Shown here: positions 1 to 10,113 of the stretch, one piece after another
How the letters are laid out: each line of letters starts with the position of its first letter
How positions within the stretch are numbered: position 1 is the stretch's first letter
NCBI GenBank assembly: GCA_030680355.1
Contig: JAUXVF010000027.1
Coordinates: forward strand, 62,001-126,000
Length of the DNA: 64,000 bases
Direction of reading: 5' to 3'
Origin: Caulobacter sp.
GTDB lineage: Bacteria > Pseudomonadota > Alphaproteobacteria > Caulobacterales > Caulobacteraceae
Translations under genes and position numbers: made by a program
Notes under the pieces: generated by a model
Told to the model about the DNA's origin: nothing
Databases searched by the model: none
What the model saw: only the letters and a program-made list of their open reading frames with translations

Positions 1-890
1 TCAATCTCCCAGGGGAGACCATGCGCCAGTTCCCGGATCGCCCCGTCGGCAAGCCGCAGCACAAAGAGGTTGGGGTTGACCGTGGCGTACCGGCCGTTCT
101 CCGCCGAGGCCAGGAACAGCACGCTGGTTCCGTCCGGCGAGAGCCTGGCGTCTGTCTCCATGAAATTGTTGTTGGTCAGGCGGCGCGCCGGCTGACCCGC
201 CGTCTGAATCCACAGCTCGGCCCCGGGATTGTCGTCAATGAGCTTGGACGCGGCGCCGCGGTAGAGAATGGTCTTTCCGTCGGCGGACAGGTCAAACGCC
301 TCGACGTCGAAGGCGCCCCGGGTGACCTGTACCGTTTCGCCGTCGGCGACCGTCATGCGCCAGAGATGGCGGCGGGCCTGGGGCGTCTCGAACGGCAGCA
401 TGTCGTCAAGAACCCGGCGACGCTTGGCCAGCGCCCGGGACTCAAGCTCATCGGCGAGGAAATAGAGGCTGGCGCCGTCGGGCGACCAGCGCAGGCTGGT
501 GGGCGAGGTTCGCCGCTTGCCCACCCGGCGGGGCTTGCCGCCGTCGACGGACGAAACATAGATCTGTCGCCGCGTGTCGCCGGGCCGCTTGGCGATAAAG
601 GCGAAGCTGCGACTGTCGGGCGACCATTGGAACCCCGAGGCCGGCCCCTCGATCAGGCGCAGGGGATCGCGCCCATCAACCCCGATGCGCCAGATGTCGT
701 CCTCGACCGCGTTGGCCTGCCAGTTGACCCGGTCCCTGGAGAACAGGATCAGACGGCCGTCCGGCGACACTGTCGGATCCGACAGCTTTTCCAGAGTCAC
801 GAGGTCGAGGGCCGTCATCGCCCGGGGCTCGGCCCGGGCGCTGAAGGCGAACAGGCTCACGGCGAGAACCGTGAGACAAACGCGGATCAT
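1..890 (-). CDS. S9-family serine peptidase, N-terminal part (runs off the window start)
   Basis: The minus frame is open from an ATG at 890-888 to the window edge, about 296 codons. The product starts with a typical signal peptide (MIRVCLTVLAVSLFAFSARA) and continues as a beta-propeller of repeated 'SPDGR', 'SPDSR', 'SPDGA', 'SADGK' and 'SPDGT' blades. This is the pattern of the N-terminal propeller of dipeptidyl/acylaminoacyl peptidases (S9) and of TolB/WD40-like proteins. The catalytic alpha/beta-hydrolase half would lie beyond the window, so peptidase identity is inferred from the propeller plus the opening 'MTALDLVTLEKLSDPTVSPDG', common in S9 exported peptidases. It follows a TonB receptor on the same strand after a hairpin, consistent with hydrolysis of imported peptides in the periplasm. 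A TolB-like propeller protein without a hydrolase domain remains possible. Confidence 0.75.
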   Translation of the reverse strand, partial: MIRVCLTVLAVSLFAFSARAEPRAMTALDLVTLEKLSDPTVSPDGRLILFSRDRVNWQANAVEDDIWRIGVDGRDPLRLIEGPASGFQWSPDSRSFAFIAKRPGDTRRQIYVSSVDGGKPRRVGKRRTSPTSLRWSPDGASLYFLADELESRALAKRRRVLDDMLPFETPQARRHLWRMTVADGETVQVTRGAFDVEAFDLSADGKTILYRGAASKLIDDNPGAELWIQTAGQPARRLTNNNFMETDARLSPDGTSVLFLASAENGRYATVNPNLFVLRLADGAIRELAHGLPWEI

Positions 891-908
891 ATTGGCTACT
901 CCGGAAAC

Positions 909-937
909 GTGCGCCGACGGCTGAACCGCCGGCGCAC
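909..937 (-). terminator. Hairpin downstream of the TonB receptor
   Basis: GTGCGCCGACGG (909-920) and CCGCCGGCGCAC (926-937) pair over 12 bp with one mismatch around a 5-nt loop. The hairpin begins just after the receptor stop on the minus strand and is followed by GTTT, a weak U-tract. It is a likely terminator or 3' stabiliser that would lower expression of the downstream peptidase relative to the receptor. Confidence 0.5.
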
Positions 938-942
938 GATCA

Positions 943-3900
943 TCAGAAGGCGAGTTGCAGGCCCAGGGTATAGGCCCGACCGGTGACGCCATAGGTCGAG
1001 TTGTAGTTGTAGCTCTTGCCGCTATCGGTCCCGGTCGGCAGGAACGGTCCCTGGTTGTCGAACACGTTCTTCACCGTGCCGAAAATCCGCAGATCCTTGT
1101 GGCGGGGATCAGGGAAGAACTTGACGCTCAGGTCGTGCCGCCAGAAGGCGTCGACGTTCAGGAACAGGGGGTCGGTGATCCCGGCCAGTTTGAACGCCTC
1201 GGCCATCTCGTTGGAGTCGAGGGCCTTGCCGATGAAGTTCGACGTCCATTGCAAGGACCAGTGCCGTTCGCGCCAGGCCAGGCTCATCCGGGCTTCGTTC
1301 TTGGATGTGCCGACTTCGCCCAGCGAGTCGCTGGTCTGAAGCCCCTGAACGCCGGTGTAGTCCTGCTCAAGCTCCATCCGGTGGCCGTAGTTGACCTTGA
1401 CCGTGAAGTCGCCGGGCACGCTGAAGCGCTCGAGGTCGAACCGGTATCGCATGGCGGCGTCGATGCCGCTGGCCCTCAGGTCGTTGAGGTTGTCGGTCTG
1501 GTTGAGAATGCGGGTGATGTTGCCATCAACGTCACGCGTGATGGCGTTGCAGAACGCGTTGCCGGCGGTCGGCGACGAGTAGCACTCCAGCAGCAGCTGA
1601 TTGCTTTCCAGCGACGAGATCGCGTCCGAAACCCTGATGTCATAGTAGTCGAGGCTGAGCTCGAGGCCGGGCACGAAGCGCGGCCGATAGACCAGGCCCA
1701 CGGTGACCGTGTCGGCGGTCTCTTCCTTCAGGTTGGCGTTGCCGCCGTTGGGGGTGTTGAAGTTGAAGTCGGTCTGCACGAACACGCCGCCCAGAGCGAT
1801 CGCCGAGGCGATGCCCGGATCCAGGCGGCAGTTCTGGGCCGTCTGACCGGCGGTGGTCGCCGTCACGCCGCTGCAGATATCATTGACCGTCTCGAAGTCG
1901 TCGCGGGGCGGCGAATACAGCTCGGACGTATCCGGCGCGCGCTGGGCGCGGCTCCAGGCGGCGCGGAACCGGAGATCCTCGACGGGCGCCCATTGCAGTC
2001 CAAGCCGGTAGCTGGCCGTGGTGTCGACATTGGCCAGGTTGTACTTGGCCAGACGCACCGCGCCGTTGACCTCAAGCCTGTAGGCCATCGGCATGTCCCG
2101 GACGATCGGAACCGAGGCCTCCATGAAGACCTCCTGGGCCTCGATCAACCCGCTGTACTGCGGGATGTAGGCCTGGTTGCTGAACCCGCTCTGGGTCAGA
2201 AGGTCGGTGGTGGTGCCGGTCTTCTCGCGGCGCACTTCAAAGCCGAAGGCGGTCTCGACCGGACCCGCAGGAAGCTCCATGAGCGTGCCGGTCACATAGC
2301 CCTCGACGGTGTCGAGCCGGTTCTTGGGCCGGTACCAGACGTTGGCCCGCACATAATCGGCCATCGCCGGCGTGATCGCGCCGAGCCCGAACAGATTGAG
2401 CGGCACGCAGCCCTCGGCCCGGGCGGTGGCGCTTTTGCACTGGATCACGCCGGCGACGGTTTCAGCGTCCAACGCATATTTGACGTTCTGAAGGTTCAGC
2501 CCGTTGTTCCGGGACTGGTAGCCGTCGAACTCGCCGTAGCCATAGGTCAGGTGCCAGTCCCAGTTGCCGAACACCGTGCCTTCGGCGCCCAGCCAGCTGC
2601 GCACCGTCGTGCGGCGGTTGTAGATTTCCTGGGCCCCGACCTCGGTCATGCGCCGGCGAAAGCTGATGCTGGCCGTCGAAGATGAATAGATTGTCGACGG
2701 CACGAACGGATTGGCGCGGGCGATGTTGCCGATGCTGAATTCGTCGTTGACGCCGAAGGTGATCGTGTTGCTCAGCGCGTAGGCTTCACGGGTCGAGTTG
2801 GTTTCGACGCGTGACGCCAGGAACTGGCCCCAGATCTTGAGGTTGTCGTTGACGTCGTAGGCGACCTTGATCGCGCCGCTGGTGTATTCGGCGGGCGTGA
2901 TCAGCGTGCCGTTGGCGCGGTTGTCGTAGCCGTTCACCGCCGTCACGAAGCCCGAGTGAAGGCCGGTTTCGTCATAGTAGAAGCTGCTGGCGCGAAACCG
3001 GCCGCCTGGCGTGTAGGTGCTGAGGTCCGGGGAGGACACGGTATTGGTGACGTCGTCATAGGTCACCGACTGCAGCGCCCAGGCGCGGTCGGCCGCTTTC
3101 AGGGCGTTCTGACGTTCGTAGGTGACGCCGGCCATCACATAGAGCCTGTCACCCAGAAACCGGCGGCCGGCCGCTGCCGAATACTCGATCGTGCTGGCGC
3201 CGCTTTCCTCGGTAATCCCGCCGACGACCCGGGCGCGTACGCCTTCGAGCCGGCTCTCGGTGATGATGTTGACCACGCCCGACACAGCGTCCGAACCGTA
3301 AACGGCCGAGGCGCCGCCGGTGATGATCTCGACACGGTCGACGAAGAATTGCGGCAGGGAACTGAGGCTGACGGTGTTGCGGTTGCCTGAGTTGGACACC
3401 GTCCGACGACCGTCGATTAGCGTGAGCGTACGGTTCTCGCCCAGCGACCGCAGGCTGATGGTGCTCAGACCGTTATCCTGAACCGACGTCTGGCTGGTCG
3501 ACAGGTTGATGCCGATATCAACGCCCGGCAAGTCGGTTAGCGCTTCACCAAGATCGGTGTAACCGCTCTCCAGAAGATCGTCGCGATCCAGGTCGACCAT
3601 GGGCGTGAGACTGTCGAACGTGGTCTGGCGCAGACGCGACCCGGTCACCACAAGCTCTTCCACCAGGCCTTCAGGGACTGGATCTACCGAGGAAGACCCG
3701 CCTTGCCCCGCCACGGGAGCAGTTCGGGCGCGCAGGACGATGGCGCCGGAACCGTCCTCGACGACATCCAGGTCGGCCTGGCCCGCGAGCCGACGAGCGG
3801 CTTCAAGCGGTGTGAAATTGCCTTTGACCGCCACGGCTTGCCGTCCGGCGACCGAGGCGGGTGAGAACAGGATGTTGACGCCGGCTTCCTTGCCCAGTTC

Positions 3901-4041
3901 CCGCAGCGCCGCGCCCAACGGCTGGGCCGGCACGTCGATGCTCACGGCCTGGGCCCAACTGGCGCCGGCGAACAGAAGCGCCCCACAGGCCGCGGATCCA
4001 GCCAGCATGCGGCGCAGCGCGCCCCGGTTTCCACTTTTCAT
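943..4041 (-). CDS. TonB-dependent receptor with N-terminal STN signalling domain
   Basis: 1032 aa. A signal peptide covers about residues 1-30 (ends SWAQA). The secretin/TonB short N-terminal domain (STN, ~33-105, 'VPAQPLGAALRELGKEAGVNI') is the part that in FecA/FpvA-type transducers contacts the FecR anti-sigma. A TonB-box-like 'EELVVTGS' follows near 130, then a plug domain ('YGSDAVSGVVNIIT') and a 22-strand-type barrel ending in the outer-membrane signature 'LGLQLAF'. Start ATG 4041 has a purine-rich GGGG stretch upstream. It lies directly after the ECF sigma and FecR genes, so it is a substrate-sensing outer-membrane transporter. The ligand is not evident; the neighbouring S9 peptidase and D-aminoacylase suggest peptides or acylated amino acids rather than a siderophore (inference). 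Confidence 0.93.
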   Translation of the reverse strand: MKSGNRGALRRMLAGSAACGALLFAGASWAQAVSIDVPAQPLGAALRELGKEAGVNILFSPASVAGRQAVAVKGNFTPLEAARRLAGQADLDVVEDGSGAIVLRARTAPVAGQGGSSSVDPVPEGLVEELVVTGSRLRQTTFDSLTPMVDLDRDDLLESGYTDLGEALTDLPGVDIGINLSTSQTSVQDNGLSTISLRSLGENRTLTLIDGRRTVSNSGNRNTVSLSSLPQFFVDRVEIITGGASAVYGSDAVSGVVNIITESRLEGVRARVVGGITEESGASTIEYSAAAGRRFLGDRLYVMAGVTYERQNALKAADRAWALQSVTYDDVTNTVSSPDLSTYTPGGRFRASSFYYDETGLHSGFVTAVNGYDNRANGTLITPAEYTSGAIKVAYDVNDNLKIWGQFLASRVETNSTREAYALSNTITFGVNDEFSIGNIARANPFVPSTIYSSSTASISFRRRMTEVGAQEIYNRRTTVRSWLGAEGTVFGNWDWHLTYGYGEFDGYQSRNNGLNLQNVKYALDAETVAGVIQCKSATARAEGCVPLNLFGLGAITPAMADYVRANVWYRPKNRLDTVEGYVTGTLMELPAGPVETAFGFEVRREKTGTTTDLLTQSGFSNQAYIPQYSGLIEAQEVFMEASVPIVRDMPMAYRLEVNGAVRLAKYNLANVDTTASYRLGLQWAPVEDLRFRAAWSRAQRAPDTSELYSPPRDDFETVNDICSGVTATTAGQTAQNCRLDPGIASAIALGGVFVQTDFNFNTPNGGNANLKEETADTVTVGLVYRPRFVPGLELSLDYYDIRVSDAISSLESNQLLLECYSSPTAGNAFCNAITRDVDGNITRILNQTDNLNDLRASGIDAAMRYRFDLERFSVPGDFTVKVNYGHRMELEQDYTGVQGLQTSDSLGEVGTSKNEARMSLAWRERHWSLQWTSNFIGKALDSNEMAEAFKLAGITDPLFLNVDAFWRHDLSVKFFPDPRHKDLRIFGTVKNVFDNQGPFLPTGTDSGKSYNYNSTYGVTGRAYTLGLQLAF

Positions 4042-4118
4042 ATTCAGTCCCCCTCGACCCCGATATTTCGGGCTTCAGGAGGTCAGACGACGGACGCTCC
4101 ACTTTCCTCAGCATTATT

Positions 4119-5048
4119 TTAGCTGGCGTGATCACGTTCGATGATGAGTGTTCCACCAGCGTCCCGGACGCCGAGACCGAGCAGCGTGGCCACCGAACGG
4201 GCGAACGCCTCGTTGTCACCGGTTTTGTAGACGCCGCTGATCCGGAGGTTTTCGAGCGTCGGATCGGACACACGAATGCGTCGCCGGCTGTAGCGGTTCA
4301 TCTCGTCCAGAGCCTGGGCCAGGGTCTGGTTTTCAAACACAGCCTGACCAAAACGCCATGCCGTCGCCGCCTGGGCGTCTGTCGCCTCGCGGTGGGCGGC
4401 TGCTCCCGGCGTGAGAGTCAGTCTCTGTCCGACCCCGGCCTGGATGCGATTTGATGGCTGGCCGGCCTGAACAACAAGGACATTGCCCAGGACCGTCACA
4501 ACCGATACGGCCTCGCCGCCCAGCCTGACGTCAAAAGCGTCGCCACCTTCTCCGACGATTTCCCGATCACCCGCCACCACGACAAACGGTCTCGCCGGAT
4601 CGCCCGCGGCCTTGAAATATGCCCGCCCCCTGACCAGGGTCATGCGACGTTGGCGCCGGTCGAGCTCGACACGGATCCGGCTGTCGGCGTCGAGCAGAAT
4701 CGAAGAGCCGTCATCCAGGTTGATGGTGCGCGTTTCGCCGATGCCGGTCGCATACACCGTCGGCGCCATGGCCAGCCAGCCGACCCCCACCGCCGCCACG
4801 CCCAGCCCGGCCAGGACGGCGCGGCGGTCCATCTGGACCGGACGCCACTGTTGTTTGCGATCTTCCTTGAGAGCGCCCGCGAGTTCGAAAGTCGCCGTCA
4901 CGGCGTCGAAACTGGCGCGGTGATCATCGGACTCCCGCAGCCACGCCAGGAAGGCGGACTCACTCTCGTGGCTTCGCCCCTCATTGCGTAGCCGGGCCAA
5001 CCAGCCGGCGGCCTCCGCCCGGATTTCGTCGAGGCGCGAGGATGTCAT
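4119..5048 (-). CDS. FecR-family anti-sigma/sensor protein
   Basis: 309 aa from the ATG at 5048; a TTG two codons upstream (5054) is also in frame. The N-terminal cytoplasmic segment has the DUF4880 pattern ('AAGWLARLRNEG...FLAWLRESDDHRASFD') that binds the sigma factor. One hydrophobic helix (about residues 77-97) crosses the inner membrane, followed by the periplasmic FecR domain ('RTINLDDGSSILLDADSRI'). The C-terminus ends in an STN-like module ('LAQALDEMNRYSRRRIRV'). The gene starts 7 bp after the sigma stop and precedes the TonB receptor, giving the classical sigma-FecR-receptor order. It should relay receptor occupancy to the sigma factor. Confidence 0.93.
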   Translation of the reverse strand: MTSSRLDEIRAEAAGWLARLRNEGRSHESESAFLAWLRESDDHRASFDAVTATFELAGALKEDRKQQWRPVQMDRRAVLAGLGVAAVGVGWLAMAPTVYATGIGETRTINLDDGSSILLDADSRIRVELDRRQRRMTLVRGRAYFKAAGDPARPFVVVAGDREIVGEGGDAFDVRLGGEAVSVVTVLGNVLVVQAGQPSNRIQAGVGQRLTLTPGAAAHREATDAQAATAWRFGQAVFENQTLAQALDEMNRYSRRRIRVSDPTLENLRISGVYKTGDNEAFARSVATLLGLGVRDAGGTLIIERDHAS

Positions 5049-5055
5049 GACCAAC

Positions 5056-5541
5056 TCACCACTTTTCGGTCCATCCCGTCAGGAAAAGGGCCGCCTTGGC
5101 CACGTGCTTCTCTACCGCGCTCACGGTGATGCCGAGTTGTTCGGCGATCTCCCGATACTTCAGACCCTCAAGCCGGTGAAGCAGAAACACCTCCCGTGTC
5201 CTGGGCGTCAGTCGCTGCAATCCGGCCTTCAATCGGATTAGACGCTCCCGGGCCTCCAAAACCTCATCCTGAAGTGGAGATTCATCGGAAATTTCTTCGT
5301 GGTCGACCGACAGGCCGTCGCCGCCGCGCCGGCGTTTGCGGCGCTGGCCATCCAGGGCGAGGTTTACCGCCGTCCGCGCCAGGAAGGCGTCCGGGCTCTC
5401 GACGACCTGCTTTTCACGATATTCAAGCATACGCACGAACGCCGATTGAACGACGTCCTCGGCTTCCGCCGGATCACGGGTGATTCTGGAAATGCGGCGC
5501 AATAGATCAGGCCAGAGCCTGCGCCGTCCGTCATCGCTCAA
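5056..5541 (-). CDS. ECF RNA polymerase sigma factor, FecI type
   Basis: 161 aa. Region 2 includes 'RDPAEAEDVVQSAFVRMLEYR' and region 4 contains the helix-turn-helix 'YREIAEQLGITVSAVEKHV'. The length is normal for FecI-like sigma factors. The only workable start is the TTG at 5541: the frame has a stop about 25 bases upstream and the nearby ATG (5534) is out of frame. It is the first gene of the sigma-FecR-TonB receptor operon and probably drives transcription of the receptor when ligand is bound. Confidence 0.92.
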   Translation of the reverse strand: MSDDGRRRLWPDLLRRISRITRDPAEAEDVVQSAFVRMLEYREKQVVESPDAFLARTAVNLALDGQRRKRRRGGDGLSVDHEEISDESPLQDEVLEARERLIRLKAGLQRLTPRTREVFLLHRLEGLKYREIAEQLGITVSAVEKHVAKAALFLTGWTEKW

Positions 5542-5778
5542 CCGTCTTCGCCCCCGCCATTGGAGTCAGGACCGGGAATGGGCTGGTCAGAACCGCGGGT
5601 TGTCAAGGCGCGAAACGGTCCCGCCGGAGGGCGGCGCCCGCCCCCGATGTTCCCGTATCATCGTTCTTCCTGACCTTGGGTCACACTTTGCGCCTCGGGT
5701 TTTGAGGGGCATGATTGATCCAGAGAACCCGCCGCCGGTCTTGAAGCCGGCAGAGCGGGTCGCATCGGGAGAAGAGTC

Positions 5779-7515
<1,737 letters not shown>

Positions 7516-7522
7516 GCGGATA

Positions 7523-7852
7523 TCAGAGCCGGGCGCGAAGCCGGGCGAGTTCGGGCGGGTCGCTGAGAAAATGGCCGGCTAGCCCGAGCTTGGCGTTGCA
7601 GGCCGGGCAGCGGATGACCTCTGTCTCCGCCTCCATCCCGGTCAGGAACACGCCCGAGCCGCAGGGTTTGCACTTCCAGCGTGGCCCCGACAGTTCCTGA
7701 GGCGGCGGCGGCGGGGCGACCGCCGGGGTCGGCCGGGTCCAGATCCGCGTTCCGGCCGGGGCCGGCCTGGAAGGCGTCGCCGTCGACGGCGTTGACGGAG
7801 CCGCCGGCGGAAACTTGAGCTTCAGGATCGGGCGGCGGGGCTGGTCGGTCAT
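7523..7852 (-). CDS. Small zinc-ribbon protein with Pro-rich linker
   Basis: 109 aa. The N-terminal half is a low-complexity Pro/Ala/Thr segment (residues ~14-52), followed by a four-cysteine zinc ribbon: CKPCG near residue 60 and CPAC near residue 82. No further domain is recognisable and no function can be assigned. Its 3' end lies 7 bp from the convergent amidohydrolase gene. Upstream, a perfect 20-bp inverted repeat separates it from the acyl-CoA dehydrogenase, so it may be transcribed at a different level from that gene. Confidence 0.7.
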   Translation of the reverse strand: MTDQPRRPILKLKFPPAAPSTPSTATPSRPAPAGTRIWTRPTPAVAPPPPPQELSGPRWKCKPCGSGVFLTGMEAETEVIRCPACNAKLGLAGHFLSDPPELARLRARL

Positions 7853-7888
7853 GGGTTCATTGTCTCAGGGCGGCGAGGCCGCGGTATT

Positions 7889-7942
7889 CGGACATGGCGT
7901 CGCCGTTCGGCCCCCCGGCCCGGAACGGCGACGCCATGTCCG
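7889..7942. repeat. Perfect 20-bp inverted repeat (long intergenic hairpin)
   Basis: Arms 7889-7908 and 7923-7942 are exact reverse complements (left arm begins CGGACATGGCG) around a 14-nt C/G-rich loop. It starts 6 bp past the stop of the acyl-CoA dehydrogenase and ends 37 bp before the start of the zinc-ribbon gene. There is no U-tract on either strand, so it is not a classical intrinsic terminator. It could be a transcript-end stabiliser, a REP/palindromic repeat unit or a protein-binding site. I did not notice a second copy in this window. Confidence 0.85.
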
Positions 7943-7947
7943 CATCA

Positions 7948-9183
7948 TCAAAGCAGATCGCCGCCGGCCGCCGAAGCGGTCGTACCATGCGTCTGATAGG
8001 CCTTGATGACATTCCGGCCAACTGTCCAGCGGTGAACCTCGTCCGGCCCGTCCACCAGACGCTGGCTGCGGATATGTGTGTACCATCGCGCAAGAGGCGT
8101 GTCGGTGGAATAGCCCAGGGCGCCGTGCAGCTGGATGGCGGTGTCGACAACCTTGTGAACCATATGCGCGAGGAAGACCTTGGCGATGCCGTTCTCCTGG
8201 CGGATGTCCATGCCCTTCTCGGCCTTGTAGGCGATGTGCAGCAGCATCAGCCGGGCCATGTAGAGCTCGCTGGCGCAATCGGCGAGCATGAACTGGACGC
8301 CCTGGCGCTCATGCAGCGGCTTGCCGAAGGTCGAGCGCTGGGTGACGTGGGCGACGGCCATGTCCAGCGCGCGCTGGGCCATCGAGACATTGTGCATGCC
8401 GTGCCGCAGACGCCCGTAGGCCAGACGGTGCTGGCCCATGTTGAAGCCGTTGCCCTCGCCGCCGAGCAGGTTTTCGGCCGGCACCACCAGATCCTTGATC
8501 TCGATCTCGGAGTGACCGCCGCCGAGGATGTGCGACAGCGGGCCTTCGGCGGCCATGGTGCCGATGTCACGGATGATACGGTAGCCGGGGTTGGGCAGTT
8601 CGACGATGAAGGTCGAGAACTGCTGGTGCCGAGGCGCGTCGGGGTCGGTCCTGGCCATGACCAGGGCGATGTCGGCGACGCTGGCCGCCGACGAAAACCA
8701 CTTCTCGCCGTTGATGACGTAGTTTTCGTTTCCGTCCTTGACCGCTGTGGTTCGCATGCCGGTGGCGTCGGCGCCGGCGGCCTTCTCGGTCATCGAGTAG
8801 CAGATGCGTTTCTCGCCATTGAGCAGCGGCTTGAGGAACTTTTCCTTCTGATAGTCGGTGCCGTGGGCCAGCAAGGTCATCATGGTGGCGTCGTCGGGGC
8901 CCTGGGTGTTCATCGACAGGGCGCCCAGATAGCTCTCGCCCAGCTCCATCTGGACCAGGGCGTTGGCCAGCGGACCGAGCCCCATGCCGCCGTGCTCCTT
9001 GGGAATGAACGGGCACCACAGCCCCTGGGCCCGGGCCTTGGCGCGCAGCGCGTTCAGGATGGTCTTGTAGTCGCCGCCGGCGAGCAGCTCCTTCTCGGCC
9101 GGCATGCATTCGTCATGCACCCAGGCGCGCACAGTTTCGCGGACGGCCTTGGCCTCCGCCGGAATTTCGAAATCGATGGCCAT
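7948..9183 (-). CDS. Acyl-CoA dehydrogenase family protein
   Basis: 411 aa, the normal length for a flavin acyl-CoA dehydrogenase. The N-terminal helical domain includes 'PFIPKEHGGMGLGPLANALVQMELG'. The middle beta-domain has 'SMTEKAAGADATGMRT' (substrate/FAD loop) and the 'INGEKWFSSAA' motif. The C-terminal FAD-binding helices include 'RLAYGRLRHGMHNVSMAQRALDMAV', then 'QLHGALGYSTDTPLARWYTHIRSQRL'. It oxidises acyl-CoA to enoyl-CoA with transfer of electrons to ETF; chain type cannot be told. A GGGAGAGA ribosome site precedes ATG 9183. It lies downstream of a dienoyl-CoA-reductase-like SDR and gabT/gabD, suggesting that an acyl-CoA branch of the same island is degraded here. Confidence 0.9.
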   Translation of the reverse strand: MAIDFEIPAEAKAVRETVRAWVHDECMPAEKELLAGGDYKTILNALRAKARAQGLWCPFIPKEHGGMGLGPLANALVQMELGESYLGALSMNTQGPDDATMMTLLAHGTDYQKEKFLKPLLNGEKRICYSMTEKAAGADATGMRTTAVKDGNENYVINGEKWFSSAASVADIALVMARTDPDAPRHQQFSTFIVELPNPGYRIIRDIGTMAAEGPLSHILGGGHSEIEIKDLVVPAENLLGGEGNGFNMGQHRLAYGRLRHGMHNVSMAQRALDMAVAHVTQRSTFGKPLHERQGVQFMLADCASELYMARLMLLHIAYKAEKGMDIRQENGIAKVFLAHMVHKVVDTAIQLHGALGYSTDTPLARWYTHIRSQRLVDGPDEVHRWTVGRNVIKAYQTHGTTASAAGGDLL

Positions 9184-9231
9184 CCTGGTCTCTCCCTGGG
9201 TTCTCTTCTGTTGTTCTGATCCTGGGCGAGG

Positions 9232-10026
9232 TCAGTCGCCAAGGCCACCCAGGGCGTCACCGCCGCCGTCGCCACAGCCCGAGCCGCCGTCGACCGGGAT
9301 GATGGCGCCGTTCACATAGGCGGCGCCGTCGGAGCTGAGGAACAGCGCCATGTCGGCGATCTCGTCCTTGGTGCCATAGCGGCGCATCGGCACCCGGGCC
9401 TTGATCCGCGCCTCGGCTTCCGGCGTCGGGGCCAGGCGGGCCATGCCTTCGGTATCGCCGATCGGCCCGGGCGAGATGGCGTTGACCCGCACCCCGGCCG
9501 GTCCCCATTCCAGCGCCAGACACTGGGTCAGCATGTTGATCCCGGCCTTCGCTGCGCAGACATGGGCCTGGAACATCGAGGCGCGCGTGGCCTGGCCGGC
9601 GGTGATCGAGATCAGCGAGGCGCCTGGCTTGCGCAGGAACGCGTAGGAGGCCCGCAGCACATTGAAGGTGCCGATCAGGTCGATGTCGACGACGGTCTTG
9701 AAACCGTTGGCCGACATGCCCAGCGCCGGAGCGACGAAATTGCCGGCCGCGCCGGACAGCACCGTGTCGATGTCGCCGAACCGGTCGTGAGTCTGTTTGA
9801 GCGCGGCCTCGACGGCGTCGTAATCCCGCACATCGGCGGCAACGCCGATCGCCCGACCGCCGTTCAGCGCCGAGATTTCCGCCGCCGCCGCCGCGATCTT
9901 TTCAGGGCTGCGACTGATCAGCGCGACATTGGCGCCCTCGAGGGCGAACCTGCGGGCAATGCCCAGATTGATGCCGCTCGACCCGCCGGCCACGAACAGC
10001 GTCTTGCCCGCCTGACTGTTTCCCAT
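9232..10026 (-). CDS. SDR oxidoreductase, 2,4-dienoyl-CoA reductase-like
   Basis: 264 aa from the ATG at 10026, preceded by AGGGAGAAGG; the open frame continues upstream to 10080 but without a better ribosome site. The nucleotide-binding motif is 'VAGGSSGINLGIA'. The sequence 'LSGAAGNFVAPALGMSANGFKTVVDIDLIGTFN' and the lack of the canonical Tyr-x-x-x-Lys spacing (here 'AHVCAAKAGINMLTQ') are typical of the peroxisomal/bacterial 2,4-dienoyl-CoA reductase subgroup. The C-terminus is Gly-rich (GGSGCGDGGG). Together with the adjacent acyl-CoA dehydrogenase it implies beta-oxidation of an unsaturated or branched acyl-CoA. Substrate is inferred, not shown. Confidence 0.85.
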   Translation of the reverse strand: MGNSQAGKTLFVAGGSSGINLGIARRFALEGANVALISRSPEKIAAAAAEISALNGGRAIGVAADVRDYDAVEAALKQTHDRFGDIDTVLSGAAGNFVAPALGMSANGFKTVVDIDLIGTFNVLRASYAFLRKPGASLISITAGQATRASMFQAHVCAAKAGINMLTQCLALEWGPAGVRVNAISPGPIGDTEGMARLAPTPEAEARIKARVPMRRYGTKDEIADMALFLSSDGAAYVNGAIIPVDGGSGCGDGGGDALGGLGD

Positions 10027-10113
10027 TCGCCTTCTCCCTGATTGCCGGGGATGATGAAGCGGCGCCGTACGGGAAGACAACCCCGGCCGGCCGATCAGGG
10101 ACGGCGCCGCAGG

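Noticed and set aside
955..2685. Long plus-strand open frame of 576 codons
   Set aside because: It is antisense to the STN TonB receptor and its composition (Gly/Arg/Val-rich, no domain) is typical of a shadow frame in high-GC DNA.
4059..4072. CCCGA-TATT-TCGGG hairpin upstream of the STN receptor start
   Set aside because: Only a 5-bp stem, close to chance in this composition; an attenuator cannot be argued from it.
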